Part shown: in pieces, positions 41,280-49,862 of the stretch
How the letters are laid out: the number at the start of each line of letters is the position of its first letter
Numbering within the stretch: position 1 is the stretch's first letter
From: Thioclava sp. JE_KL1
GTDB taxonomy: Bacteria > Pseudomonadota > Alphaproteobacteria > Rhodobacterales > Rhodobacteraceae
Assembly (NCBI RefSeq): GCF_009296265.1
Contig: NZ_WBJS01000004.1
Location: forward strand, 1 to 64,000
Length of the DNA: 64,000 nucleotides
Direction: 5' to 3'
The notes under the pieces: generated by a model
Database searches by the model: none
Told to the model about the DNA's origin: nothing
What the model saw: only the letters and a program-made list of their open reading frames with translations
Made by a program: the position numbers and the translations under genes

Positions 41280-41879
41280 ATGGCCATCGAAGACGCGAGC
41301 TTTACCGATCTTCCGTCGCAGGAGACGTCTCACGCAGAACCGCCGCCCGTCGGTGCGCATAGCGTATGGGACCCGTTCATCCGGGTGTTCCACTGGTCCA
41401 TTGCGGGCCTCTTCACCGCCAATGCGTTTTTCACCTCGCCGAAGCACGATCTGCACCACTGGATCGGCTACACGGTCGCGGGGCTCGTGACCGCGCGGAT
41501 CCTCTGGGGGCTGTTCGGCACGCGCCATGCACGGTTCAAGGATTTCCCGCCATCGCCCACCGGCGCGCTGACGCAGCTGCGCGATATGGCGACGGGAAGG
41601 CGGCACGCGCATCTGGGCCATTCGCCGCTCGGGGCGCTGATGATTTACAACCTTTTGATCACGCTTCTCGTCATCGCGGGATCGGGCTGGTTGATGACCA
41701 CTGACGCCTATTGGGGCGTGAAATGGCCTCAGGAAGTGCATGAACTCGCCGTCAACTGGGCCGAAGTCTCGATTGCCGCCCATGTCGCTGCCGTTGTCTT
41801 CGAAAGCCGCCGGTTGCGCGTGAACCTTGCGCGCGCGATGATCACCGGTAAGAAGGTGTTCCGCGGCAACAGAGGGTAA
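41280..41879 (+). CDS. Cytochrome b561-type membrane protein
   Basis: A 199-residue four-helix di-haem cytochrome of the cytochrome b / Ni-Fe-hydrogenase cytochrome-b-like group. The WDPFIRVFHWSIAG motif gives the first haem histidine, with further ligand candidates in HDLHHWIGY, the third helix and AAHVAAVVFESRR. It would carry electrons across the inner membrane for a periplasmic partner. AGGAGGG precedes the start. The next gene begins six bases later and is probably cotranscribed. Confidence 0.85.
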   Translation: MAIEDASFTDLPSQETSHAEPPPVGAHSVWDPFIRVFHWSIAGLFTANAFFTSPKHDLHHWIGYTVAGLVTARILWGLFGTRHARFKDFPPSPTGALTQLRDMATGRRHAHLGHSPLGALMIYNLLITLLVIAGSGWLMTTDAYWGVKWPQEVHELAVNWAEVSIAAHVAAVVFESRRLRVNLARAMITGKKVFRGNRG

Positions 41880-41885
41880 GCGCCG

Positions 41886-42425
41886 ATGGCGGTTTCGCGA
41901 GAGCGAGTCTCAATCTGGACGAAAGAGGGCGCGTTGGTCGCCCTCATCATATTCCAAGCCGCCTGCACATCGCTCTTCGTGGCCGACGTGTTCGACGACT
42001 TCCGCGAGGCCGGGCGTCTCTCCCTGCATCTCAACATGGAGCTTTTCGCCAATCTCGGCCTGATCGCGGGGATCGTCGTCGAGGCGGCCGTGCTTTGGGC
42101 GCTGTTGCGCCGTCAGGCGCATGCCGACCGCACGATCGGGGCTGCACAAGGCGCAATGGCCGAGATGATGAGCGCGCAGTTCGACCAATGGGGGCTGACC
42201 CCCGCAGAAGCCGATGTCGCAGCGTTTACCATCAAGGGCTTCTCGGTCTCGGAGACCGCCTCCTTCCGCGGCTCCAGCGAGGCCACGGTGAAATCCCATC
42301 TCAATTCGGTCTATCGCAAGGCGGGCGTGTCCGGCCGCTCTCAGCTCGTTTCGATCTTCGTGGAGGAGCTGTTTCACGGCCCCATCAAGGCCGATGCGAA
42401 GAAGCAACAGGCGCACGCAATCTGA
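41886..42425 (+). CDS. Membrane-anchored LuxR-type HTH regulator
   Basis: A 179-residue protein with two N-terminal membrane helices (ALVALIIFQAACTSLFVADV and LFANLGLIAGIVVEAAVLWALL) and a C-terminal LuxR/GerE-type helix-turn-helix (LTPAEADVAAFTIKGFSVSETASF, then SSEATVKSHLNSVYRKAGV). There is no receiver or autoinducer domain. The short periplasmic loop carries DVFDDFREAGRL. A DNA-binding domain tied to the membrane and encoded beside a cytochrome suggests redox or envelope sensing, which is inference. Confidence 0.85.
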   Translation: MAVSRERVSIWTKEGALVALIIFQAACTSLFVADVFDDFREAGRLSLHLNMELFANLGLIAGIVVEAAVLWALLRRQAHADRTIGAAQGAMAEMMSAQFDQWGLTPAEADVAAFTIKGFSVSETASFRGSSEATVKSHLNSVYRKAGVSGRSQLVSIFVEELFHGPIKADAKKQQAHAI

Positions 42426-42475
42426 CGTAACGGCAGCTTATCGGCGGGACGTTGCCGAGGCGATTGGCGTTTTGC

Positions 42476-42503
42476 TTTAACTTTTCGCTGATTTCTCTAT
42501 AGT
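42476..42503 (+). promoter_or_regulatory. Candidate sigma-70 promoter for the lytic transglycosylase
   Basis: TTTAAC and TATAGT are separated by 16 bases, with the start codon 38 bases after the -10. Plausible by sequence only. Confidence 0.4.
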
Positions 42504-42541
42504 TTGCCCCAGAATACGTGGACAGTGATTGGTGGGGGCCG

Positions 42542-43165
42542 ATGCGTAGAACGATCGGAATTCTCGGGCTGGCGGCGATTGCCGCGGCAGCGGTGATGGC
42601 GGGCCCAATGAGCGCCCAGGCAGAGGGGCTGCGGCTTCAGGGGAGTTCTTCGAAATCCCGCGCGATGCTGTTCCGAAACCAGACCAACATTCTCGATACC
42701 CGCGCCGCGCAGCAATACGAACATTCCTCGCGGCTGACGCCCAAGGGTAAGCTGACCCAGACCGCCAGTGTCGAGAACGTGCCGCGCTACAACGGCAAGT
42801 ATCGCGGCCAATATATGAGCACCGCGAAATCGGTGGCCTCGCGCCATGGCATCCCGACCGATCTGTTCCTGCGTCTCGTCCAGCAGGAGAGCGGTTGGAA
42901 CCCGCAGGCGCGCTCGCATAAGGGCGCGATGGGGCTGGCGCAGTTGATGCCCGCTACCGCGCGCAAACTCGGCGTGAACCCCCGCGATCCGGCGCAGAAC
43001 CTCGAAGGCGGCGCGCGCTACCTGAAGATGATGTATAACCGGTTCGGAAGCTGGCGACTGGCGCTCGCGGCTTACAATGCAGGGCCGGAGGCGGTCGCGA
43101 AACATAACGGTATTCCGCCTTATCGCGAGACCCGGAATTATGTGCGGATCATCCTCGGCGGATGA
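42542..43165 (+). CDS. Lytic transglycosylase (SLT domain)
   Basis: Cleaves peptidoglycan between MurNAc and GlcNAc with anhydro-MurNAc formation. The 207-residue protein has a signal peptide ([21 protein letters not shown], ending SAQA), a linker, then an SLT domain with catalytic E116 in [45 protein letters not shown] and [16 protein letters not shown] 42542 follows GGTGGGGG. It is compact, without LysM or OmpA domains. Confidence 0.92.
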   Translation: MRRTIGILGLAAIAAAAVMAGPMSAQAEGLRLQGSSSKSRAMLFRNQTNILDTRAAQQYEHSSRLTPKGKLTQTASVENVPRYNGKYRGQYMSTAKSVASRHGIPTDLFLRLVQQESGWNPQARSHKGAMGLAQLMPATARKLGVNPRDPAQNLEGGARYLKMMYNRFGSWRLALAAYNAGPEAVAKHNGIPPYRETRNYVRIILGG

Positions 43166-43193
43166 TCCTTAAGGATGCCGGAAAACAAAAAAA

Positions 43194-43227
43194 CCCCGCA
43201 AGATCAGCGATCTGCGGGGCTTTCTTT
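43194..43227. terminator. Bidirectional terminator between convergent genes
   Basis: CCCCGC-A-AGATC pairs with GATCT-GCGGGG (one bulged A). CTTTCTTT follows on the plus strand. On the minus strand a run of seven T then GTTTT follows. Confidence 0.85.
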
Positions 43228-43264
43228 ATGTCTTGGGTAAAGAGAGCCGCCGAAGCGGCTGATC

Positions 43265-43822
43265 TTACGGAATAATCCGGGTGTATTTCGTGCCCGCGAG
43301 CGTCGCGCCCGCCATCAGACCGGCCTGGCCGAAGACCAGCGCGATGATCGGCGCGGTCGAGGTCAGGGTGGAGGCCGAAATCGCGCCGCCCTGATCGGGC
43401 ACCGCATAGCGCGCATCCGCGCCCAGCTGCCAGCCATCGCCGCGGCGGAAGCCGGCCAGCGCCTCGGGCGTCATGAAGAACAGGGCATGGGCATATTGCT
43501 GCGCGCCGATCTGCAGACCGAAGCTCGCCGCCGCTGCCGAGTAGTAATCCACGGTCACGTTGTTGATCCGCAGCGCGCCGCGCCCGAATGCGCCGCCGAT
43601 GCCGAAGCCCGCTTCGGTCATCAAGGGCATCCAGAGCACGCCGACCGACTTGTTCTCGAGATCGCGGGTGCCGGGATATTTCGTCAGGAGGTAGTTCCGG
43701 GTCGCATCGACCCGCGCATCCAGCTTGGCGCTGCCTGCGCTGCCAACGCCGTTGCCGCAGGCTGCAAGGCCAAGCCCCGCACCGCCCATCGCCAGAAGGG
43801 TCCGTCTGGAAAGTTTCGTCAT
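43265..43822 (-). CDS. SYLF/Ysc84-domain lipoprotein
   Basis: A 185-residue exported protein. The lipobox LAAC (C22) follows MTKLSRRTLLAMGGAGLG; a twin arginine is also present. The mature part shows the SYLF pattern: a helix near RNYLLTKYPGTRDL, SVGVLWMPLMTEAGFGIGGAFGRGAL, VDYYSAAAASFGLQIGAQQYAHALFFMT and a glycine-rich end. SYLF proteins bind lipids in eukaryotes; the bacterial role is unknown. ATG 43822 puts the signal at the N-terminus. Confidence 0.85.
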   Translation of the reverse strand: MTKLSRRTLLAMGGAGLGLAACGNGVGSAGSAKLDARVDATRNYLLTKYPGTRDLENKSVGVLWMPLMTEAGFGIGGAFGRGALRINNVTVDYYSAAAASFGLQIGAQQYAHALFFMTPEALAGFRRGDGWQLGADARYAVPDQGGAISASTLTSTAPIIALVFGQAGLMAGATLAGTKYTRIIP

Positions 43823-43963
43823 GTCTGTCGCTCCGCTCGATATGCCCGATCTCGCGCCGGGCTGATTGGTCTTATTACGACCGCTTGGCACAATTAATAG
43901 ACGAGGGAACCCGCTTTGTCACTTCTTCTTGAGCCAATTCACGCTGAAGTGGCAAGACCCTGC

Positions 43964-44965
43964 TTAGCCGTTACCGAGCAGCTTCGCCGCCTCCGGCGCG
44001 AAATAGGTGAGCACACCATCGCAGCCCGCGCGGCGGAAGCTCATCAGGCTTTCGAGCATGACCTTTTCATGGTCGAGCCAGCCGTTCTTCACCGCCGCCA
44101 TGATCATCGCGTATTCACCCGACACCTGATAGGCATAGGTCGGCACGCCGAACTGCTCCTTCACGCGGTGGCAGATGTCGAGATAGGGCATCCCCGGCTT
44201 GACCATGACCATATCCGCACCCTCCGACAGATCGCGCGCGACCAGCCGGATCGCCTCGTCGGAATTGCCGGGGTTCATCTGATAGGTCTTTTTGTCGCCC
44301 TTGAGCGCACCGGTGGCGCCCACCGCATCGCGGAACGGCCCGTAGAAACCTGACGCATATTTCGCGGCATAGCTGAGGATCGTCACATCGGCATGGCCCG
44401 CAGCTTCGAGCGCCGAGCGCAGCGCCGTGATCCGCCCGTCCATCATGTCCGAGGGCCCGAGGATATCCGCCCCGGCCTCGGCCTGCGCGATCCCCATTTT
44501 CACAAGGCATTCAACGGTTTCGTCGTTGAGGATGATCCCGTCGCGCACCAGCCCGTCATGGCCGTTCGCATTGTAGGGATCGAGCGCGATATCGGTCATG
44601 ATCGCGATCTCGGGCACCTCGGCCTTGATCGCGCGGATCACCCGGTTGGTGATGTTCTCGGGGTTCCAGGCTTCTTCGCAGGCCTCGGTCTTCACCGCCG
44701 GATCGGTATAGGGAAAGAGGCAGATCGCGGGAATGCCGAGCTTTGCGGCTTCTTCGGCGGCGCGCACAGCACCCTCGAGCGTGCGGCGCACGACGCCCGG
44801 CATCGAGGGCACCTCGACATCCGCGCCCGCCACGTCGGTGATGAAGATCGGCCAGATCATGTCCTTCACGCTCAACCGGTGTTCCTGCGCGAGATCACGC
44901 AGCGCGGCAGTACGGCGCATCCGGCGCAGGCGGGTGTGGGGGAAGGGCGGAAGGATCGGGTTCAT
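43964..44965 (-). CDS. hemB: Porphobilinogen synthase (delta-aminolevulinic acid dehydratase)
   Basis: Condenses two 5-aminolevulinates to porphobilinogen in haem and bacteriochlorophyll synthesis. The 333-residue enzyme has RMRRTAALRDLAQEH, WPIFITD, DIALDPYNANGHDGL, the first active-site lysine region (ILSYAAKYASGFYGPFRDA) and the Schiff-base lysine in MVKPGMPYLDI. The usual zinc cysteine cluster is absent (PYNANGHDG), pointing to the magnesium-type class. ATG 44965 is the natural start; a longer frame upstream has no match. Confidence 0.96.
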   Translation of the reverse strand: MNPILPPFPHTRLRRMRRTAALRDLAQEHRLSVKDMIWPIFITDVAGADVEVPSMPGVVRRTLEGAVRAAEEAAKLGIPAICLFPYTDPAVKTEACEEAWNPENITNRVIRAIKAEVPEIAIMTDIALDPYNANGHDGLVRDGIILNDETVECLVKMGIAQAEAGADILGPSDMMDGRITALRSALEAAGHADVTILSYAAKYASGFYGPFRDAVGATGALKGDKKTYQMNPGNSDEAIRLVARDLSEGADMVMVKPGMPYLDICHRVKEQFGVPTYAYQVSGEYAMIMAAVKNGWLDHEKVMLESLMSFRRAGCDGVLTYFAPEAAKLLGNG

Positions 44966-45121
44966 CGGCAGGCTCCTCTGGCTCGGCCAAATGGGTGCCA
45001 TGGATCGGTGCCACAGGCAAGCGCGGCCGATCCGCGCGGGGTTCCGCTCGGCCCGAGGCTGGTCTATGCATCGACAGGAGGGGCCGCGACACGACGACCC
45101 GGAAGAACGAGGGCGAGGGGC

Positions 45122-45655
45122 TTGGAAGTTTTCGACACGATCGCGCGGCTGATCGACCTGCGCAGCTTTTCCAACTTGTGGTATTGGATCGCGCTCGCCG
45201 CAGTCTGGTCCTCGGCCTCGCATTGGGTGCTGGGCGTGCCGTGGGACATGGTGATCCGCGCGCGCCGCAAGGGCGGCGAGGCGGCCGAGGATCTAGCCGC
45301 GATGACGGCGCTGAACGCGCGCAGGTTGAACCGGATCCGGCGCGATGCGGGGGTCTCGATGTCGATCTCCATCCCGTTCATGCTGAGCTTCCTGCTGATC
45401 ACCGGTTTCATCTATGGCTCGGAGACCGCGCAAGCTTTCGCGCTGCTGCTGGTACCGATGATGGGGGTGTTCGGGTTGAGCCTGCGTCTGGCGCATAAAC
45501 TCGACGCGGACCCAGCTCTGGCGCATGATCCGACGCTTGCAATCAAGGCGCTCTCGCGCCACCGGGTGAACGTGCAGGCGATCGGCGTGGTGGCGATCAT
45601 CGTGAGCGCACTTTGGGGAATGTATCAGAACCTTCTCGCTTCGATGCTGGTTTGA
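45122..45655 (+). CDS. Conserved membrane protein of unknown function
   Basis: A 177-residue protein starting at TTG 45122, supported by GCGAGGGG upstream. The sequence begins EVFDTIARLIDLRSFSNLWY. It has about four hydrophobic segments: FSNLWYWIALAAVWSSASHW, SISIPFMLSFLLITGFIYG, AFALLLVPMMGVFGLSL and VQAIGVVAIIVSALWGMY. A charged cytoplasmic stretch (RARRKGGEAAEDL) lies between the first two. Relatives sit beside hemB and mfd in this family of bacteria and some carry a 'SufBCD component' label that the sequence does not prove. Confidence 0.75.
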   Translation: MEVFDTIARLIDLRSFSNLWYWIALAAVWSSASHWVLGVPWDMVIRARRKGGEAAEDLAAMTALNARRLNRIRRDAGVSMSISIPFMLSFLLITGFIYGSETAQAFALLLVPMMGVFGLSLRLAHKLDADPALAHDPTLAIKALSRHRVNVQAIGVVAIIVSALWGMYQNLLASMLV

Positions 45656-45704
45656 CGCGCGAAGCAACTTGACACCGGCGGCAGGGCCGATACCTCGCTT
45701 GGCT

Positions 45705-48700
45705 ATGGAGCATTTTCTTCTCTCGGGCGCCCCGGAAGGGTTCGACGCCGCCTTGCTGGCCAAAGAGCTCGCCAAGGGCAAATCGGTCATCCATGTCGCG
45801 CGCGACGATCGCCGTCTGGCGGCCATGCGCGGGGCACTCGCGTTCTTCGCGCCCGAGGCGACGGTGCTCGACTTTCCGGCCTGGGATTGTCTGCCCTATG
45901 ACCGGGTCTCGCCGAATGCCGATATCTCGGCCACGCGGATGGCGACGCTGGCAGCGCTCGCCTCGGGGATGCCCGGGCCGTTCGTTCTTCTGACCACGCT
46001 CTCGGCCGCTATGCAGCGCGTGCCCGCGCGCGAGGTGCTGGCCGGTGCGAGCTTCACCGCGCAGGTCGGCAAGCGGATCAACGAGCAGGCGTTGCGCGAA
46101 TTCCTCGTGCGGATGGGCTTCTCGCAGGCCTCGACCGTGTCCGAGCCCGGCGATTACGCGATCCGCGGCGGCATCATCGACATCTTCCCGCCCGGCGAGG
46201 GCGGGCCGGTGCGGCTCGATCTGTTCGGCGATGTGCTCGACGACGCGCGCGGCTTCGACCCGGTGACCCAGCGCACGACCGAGAAGCTGAAAGGCGTGGA
46301 ATTGGCCCCAGTCTCCGAGGTCATTCTCGACGAAGCCGCGATCACGCGCTTCCGGCAGAATTACCGGATCGAATTCGGCTCGGGCGGCGCGGAAGACCCG
46401 CTTTACGAGGCCGTCTCGGCAGGGCGCAAACAGGCGGGGATGGAGCATTGGCTGGGCTTCTTCCATGAAAAGCTCGAGACCATCTTCGACTATCTGCCCG
46501 ACGCGTCGGTGATGCTCGACGATCAGATCGCCGCGCAGCAGGAAAGCCGCTGGGAAGGCATCGCGGATCAGTACGACACGCGGCGCGAGGCGATGACCCG
46601 GCGCGACCGGCTGGATTCGGTCTACAAACCCGCGCCGCCGCAGCTTTTGTATTTGAACCCAGAGGGTTGGGAGGCGGTGTTGAAGCCGCTTCGCGTGCTG
46701 CGTCTACAGGTGATCCCGGCACCGCCCGGACCTGGCATCCTGAATGCGGGCGGGCGTGTGGGGCGCAATTTCGCGCCCGAGCGCAAGGTCGAAAACGTCA
46801 GCCTGTTCAGCGCCTTGAAGGATCATGTTCAGGCGCGTCTGGCCGATGGGCCCGTGGTGATCGCCTCGTGGTCCGAGGGCGCGCGCGAACGTCTGCGCGG
46901 GTTAATGGAAGACGAGGGGCTGATCGGTGCCAAGCTGATCGGCTCTGCGCGCGAGATCGGGCCGGGGGTGAACCTCACGGTCTGGCCGCTCGACGAGGGG
47001 TTCGAAGCGCCACGTGACGGTGGCGAGATGACCGTGATCTCCGAGCAGGACGTGCTGGGCGAACGGCTCGTCTCGAAGCCGCGGCGCAAGCGCAAGGCCG
47101 AGAATTTCCTGACCGAACACACCACGCTGTCGCCCGGCGATCTGGTAGTCCATGTCGATCACGGGGTCGGTCGCTACAAGGGGCTGGAGACGGTCACGGC
47201 CCTTGGTGCACCGCATGAATGCGTGCTCTTGGAATATGCGGGCGGCGACCGGCTCTATCTGCCGGTCGAGAATATCGAACTGCTCAGCCGTTACGGCCAT
47301 GAGGAGGGCTTGCTCGACAAGCTTGGTGGCGGCGCATGGCAGGCCAAAAAGGCCAAGCTGAAAGAGCGTATCCGCCAGATCGCCGACAAGCTGATGCGGA
47401 TCGCGGCCGAGCGTCACCTGCGCAACGCGCCCATTCTGGAAGCGCCGCATCACGAGTGGGAAAGCTTCGCCGCGCGCTTCCCCTATACCGAGACCGACGA
47501 TCAGATGAGCGCGATCGAAGACGTCGTGGACGATCTGAAATCGGGCACGCCGATGGATCGTCTGGTCGTGGGAGATGTGGGCTTCGGCAAGACCGAGGTC
47601 GCGATGCGCGCGGCCTTCGTCGCCGCGCAATCGGGCATGCAAGTCGCGGTGATCGCGCCGACAACGCTGCTTGCCCGCCAGCATTACAAAACCTTCGCCG
47701 AACGCTTCCGCGGCACCGCGCTGAACGTGAAGCCGCTCAGCCGTTTCGTCTCCGCCAAGGAAGCCACCAAAACCCGCGAGGGGCTGCGCGATGGCACGGT
47801 CGATATCGTGATCGGCACCCATGCGGTGCTGGCCAAGTCGGTGAAATTTGCCAATCTCGGCCTTCTGGTCATCGACGAGGAGCAGCATTTCGGCGTGCAG
47901 CACAAAGAGCGCCTGAAAGAGATGCGCTCGGAAATTCACGTACTCACGCTGACCGCGACGCCGATCCCGCGCACGCTGCAACTCTCGCTGACGGGGGTGC
48001 GCGATCTGTCGATCATCGGCACGCCGCCCGTCGACCGGCTCGCAATCCGTACCTATGTCTCGGAGTTCGACACCGTCACCGTGCGCGAGGCGCTGCTGCG
48101 CGAGCATTACCGGGGCGGGCAGAGCTTCTATGTCGTGCCGCGGATTTCCGATCTTCCCGAAATCGAGGAATTTCTGCAAACCCACGTGCCGGAGGTGAAA
48201 TATCTCGTGGCGCACGGCCAGATGGCGGCGGGCGAACTCGATGACCGGATGAACGCCTTCTACGACGGCAAATACGACGTTCTGCTGGCGACCACGATTG
48301 TCGAAAGCGGCCTCGATATTCCGACCGCGAACACGATGGTGATCCACCGCGCCGATATGTTCGGCCTGAGCCAGCTTTACCAGATCCGGGGCCGGGTGGG
48401 CCGCGCGAAGACGCGTGCTTATTGCTACCTGACCACGAAACCGCGGATGCCGCTGACGCCGCAGGCGCAGAAACGGCTGCGTCTTCTGGGGTCGCTCGAC
48501 AGCCTCGGCGCGGGATTCAACCTTGCGAGCCAGGACCTCGATCTGCGCGGCGCTGGCAACCTTCTGGGCGAGGAACAGTCGGGCCATATCCGCGAGGTGG
48601 GTTACGAACTCTATCAGTCGATGCTGGAAGAGACGATCTCGAAGCTGAAATCGGGCGAGCTGACCGAGACGGCGGATGGCGACTGGTCGCCACAGATCAA

Positions 48701-49148
48701 TCTCGGCGTACCGGTGATGATCCCGGAGGCCTACATCCCAGATCTCGACGTGCGCCTCGGCCTCTATCGTCGCCTGTCGAGCCTGACCACGAAGGTCGAG
48801 CTGGAAGGCTTCGCTGCCGAACTGATCGACCGCTTCGGCGAACTGCCGAAAGAGGTCAACACGCTGCTGCTGGTCGTCCGGATCAAGGCGATGTGCAAAC
48901 GCGCGATGATCGCCAAGCTCGATGCCGGTCCGAAAGGCGCGACCGTCCAGTTCCACAACGACAAATTCCCGAACCCGCAGGGTCTCGTGGAATTCCTGAC
49001 CGCGCAGCGCGATCTGGCCAAGGTGAAGGACAACAAGCTGGTCATTCGCCGCGACTGGAAGAACGACAAGGACAAGATCAAGGGCGCTTTCGCGATTGCC
49101 CGCGATCTGGCCGAGAAGGTTATCGAGGCGAAGAAGGCGAAGGCCTGA
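45705..49148 (+). CDS. mfd: Transcription-repair coupling factor Mfd
   Basis: Displaces stalled RNA polymerase and recruits UvrA. The 1147-residue protein has the UvrB-like N-terminal region (GAPEGFDAALLAKEL, YDRVSPNADISATRMATL), the RNA-polymerase-interacting domain (LSPGDLVVHVDHGVGRYKGLETV) and the RecG-like translocase: GDVGFGKTEVAMRAAF, DEEQHFGVQHKERLK, TLTATPIPRTLQ, ATTIVESGLDIPTANTM and QIRGRVGRAKTRAYCY. The C-terminal UvrA-binding domain follows. ATG 45705 is taken; a TTG at 45669 would add 12 residues. Its 3' end overlaps a convergent gene. Confidence 0.96.
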   Translation: MEHFLLSGAPEGFDAALLAKELAKGKSVIHVARDDRRLAAMRGALAFFAPEATVLDFPAWDCLPYDRVSPNADISATRMATLAALASGMPGPFVLLTTLSAAMQRVPAREVLAGASFTAQVGKRINEQALREFLVRMGFSQASTVSEPGDYAIRGGIIDIFPPGEGGPVRLDLFGDVLDDARGFDPVTQRTTEKLKGVELAPVSEVILDEAAITRFRQNYRIEFGSGGAEDPLYEAVSAGRKQAGMEHWLGFFHEKLETIFDYLPDASVMLDDQIAAQQESRWEGIADQYDTRREAMTRRDRLDSVYKPAPPQLLYLNPEGWEAVLKPLRVLRLQVIPAPPGPGILNAGGRVGRNFAPERKVENVSLFSALKDHVQARLADGPVVIASWSEGARERLRGLMEDEGLIGAKLIGSAREIGPGVNLTVWPLDEGFEAPRDGGEMTVISEQDVLGERLVSKPRRKRKAENFLTEHTTLSPGDLVVHVDHGVGRYKGLETVTALGAPHECVLLEYAGGDRLYLPVENIELLSRYGHEEGLLDKLGGGAWQAKKAKLKERIRQIADKLMRIAAERHLRNAPILEAPHHEWESFAARFPYTETDDQMSAIEDVVDDLKSGTPMDRLVVGDVGFGKTEVAMRAAFVAAQSGMQVAVIAPTTLLARQHYKTFAERFRGTALNVKPLSRFVSAKEATKTREGLRDGTVDIVIGTHAVLAKSVKFANLGLLVIDEEQHFGVQHKERLKEMRSEIHVLTLTATPIPRTLQLSLTGVRDLSIIGTPPVDRLAIRTYVSEFDTVTVREALLREHYRGGQSFYVVPRISDLPEIEEFLQTHVPEVKYLVAHGQMAAGELDDRMNAFYDGKYDVLLATTIVESGLDIPTANTMVIHRADMFGLSQLYQIRGRVGRAKTRAYCYLTTKPRMPLTPQAQKRLRLLGSLDSLGAGFNLASQDLDLRGAGNLLGEEQSGHIREVGYELYQSMLEETISKLKSGELTETADGDWSPQINLGVPVMIPEAYIPDLDVRLGLYRRLSSLTTKVELEGFAAELIDRFGELPKEVNTLLLVVRIKAMCKRAMIAKLDAGPKGATVQFHNDKFPNPQGLVEFLTAQRDLAKVKDNKLVIRRDWKNDKDKIKGAFAIARDLAEKVIEAKKAKA

Positions 49149-49794
49149 GCGGCTCCGCGCGGAACATCACCTGTCCGCGCGGCAGCATCCGGTCGTCGCG
49201 GGTGAGGCGCCAGCCTGAGGCGTCCGCCATCGCGTAGAGCGCGGTTTCCGAGAGGTGATACGGCGCGCGAGCGGCATGGGTGACGACGCCGTCCTTCTGG
49301 CGGTGGCTCGTGGCATCCTTGGGCGCGAGGAACACCGTCATCAGCACGCATTCCAGATGAGGAAAGCGCTGCAACCCATTGAGACAGCGTGCAATTGCGT
49401 CGCTCTCAAGATGCGGGAATACGCCGAAGGCGATGGCATGGGTGATCGTGTCGGTGACACCGGCGAAGGTGAAATCCGCATCCTCGACCAGCTGCACAGG
49501 ATCGAGCCGGTCGCGGGCGTCAAGCTCCGCCGCATAGCCCGCCAGCATCAGTGCGCGCGAGGCATCCGTACCCCAGTAGTGACCGGGCTCCAGATAGGGC
49601 ACCGCCTTGCAGCCAAGCCGCAACGCGCCCGCGCCGATATCGAGAAGCACGTGATCGGGTCGCAATCCGTGATTCATAAGCGCGGCCATCTGCGCACGGC
49701 CCGTCTCGTCCCAGCGACCGCCCACGATGTCGCGGTGGCGGCCCTTGGCGAGCGCCTCATCGTAGAACCCTGGGCGGGCATAGGGCGAGGACAT
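49120..49794 (-). CDS. SAM-dependent methyltransferase, class I
   Basis: A 224-residue protein. The SAM-binding motif I is VLLDIGAGALRLGCKAVPYL, followed by GHYWGTDASRALM (motif II acidic residue in a strand end) and ITHAIAFGVFPHLESDAI. The C-terminal strand region contains HLSETALYAMADASGWRL. The acceptor is unknown. ATG 49794 is chosen; the longer frame upstream has no match. The stop lies inside mfd, a 29-base tail-to-tail overlap. Confidence 0.8.
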   Translation of the reverse strand: MSSPYARPGFYDEALAKGRHRDIVGGRWDETGRAQMAALMNHGLRPDHVLLDIGAGALRLGCKAVPYLEPGHYWGTDASRALMLAGYAAELDARDRLDPVQLVEDADFTFAGVTDTITHAIAFGVFPHLESDAIARCLNGLQRFPHLECVLMTVFLAPKDATSHRQKDGVVTHAARAPYHLSETALYAMADASGWRLTRDDRMLPRGQVMFRAEPLRPSPSSPR

Positions 49795-49862
49795 CAGAAA
49801 CGACTCGGGATCGGGGAAAGATGCGCGGGTATGCGCCCTTTGCCCCCGTGCGTAAAGCCCCG

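Noticed and set aside
46902-48956. 684-residue open frame antisense to mfd
   Set aside because: High-GC shadow of mfd with no domain match and no start signal.
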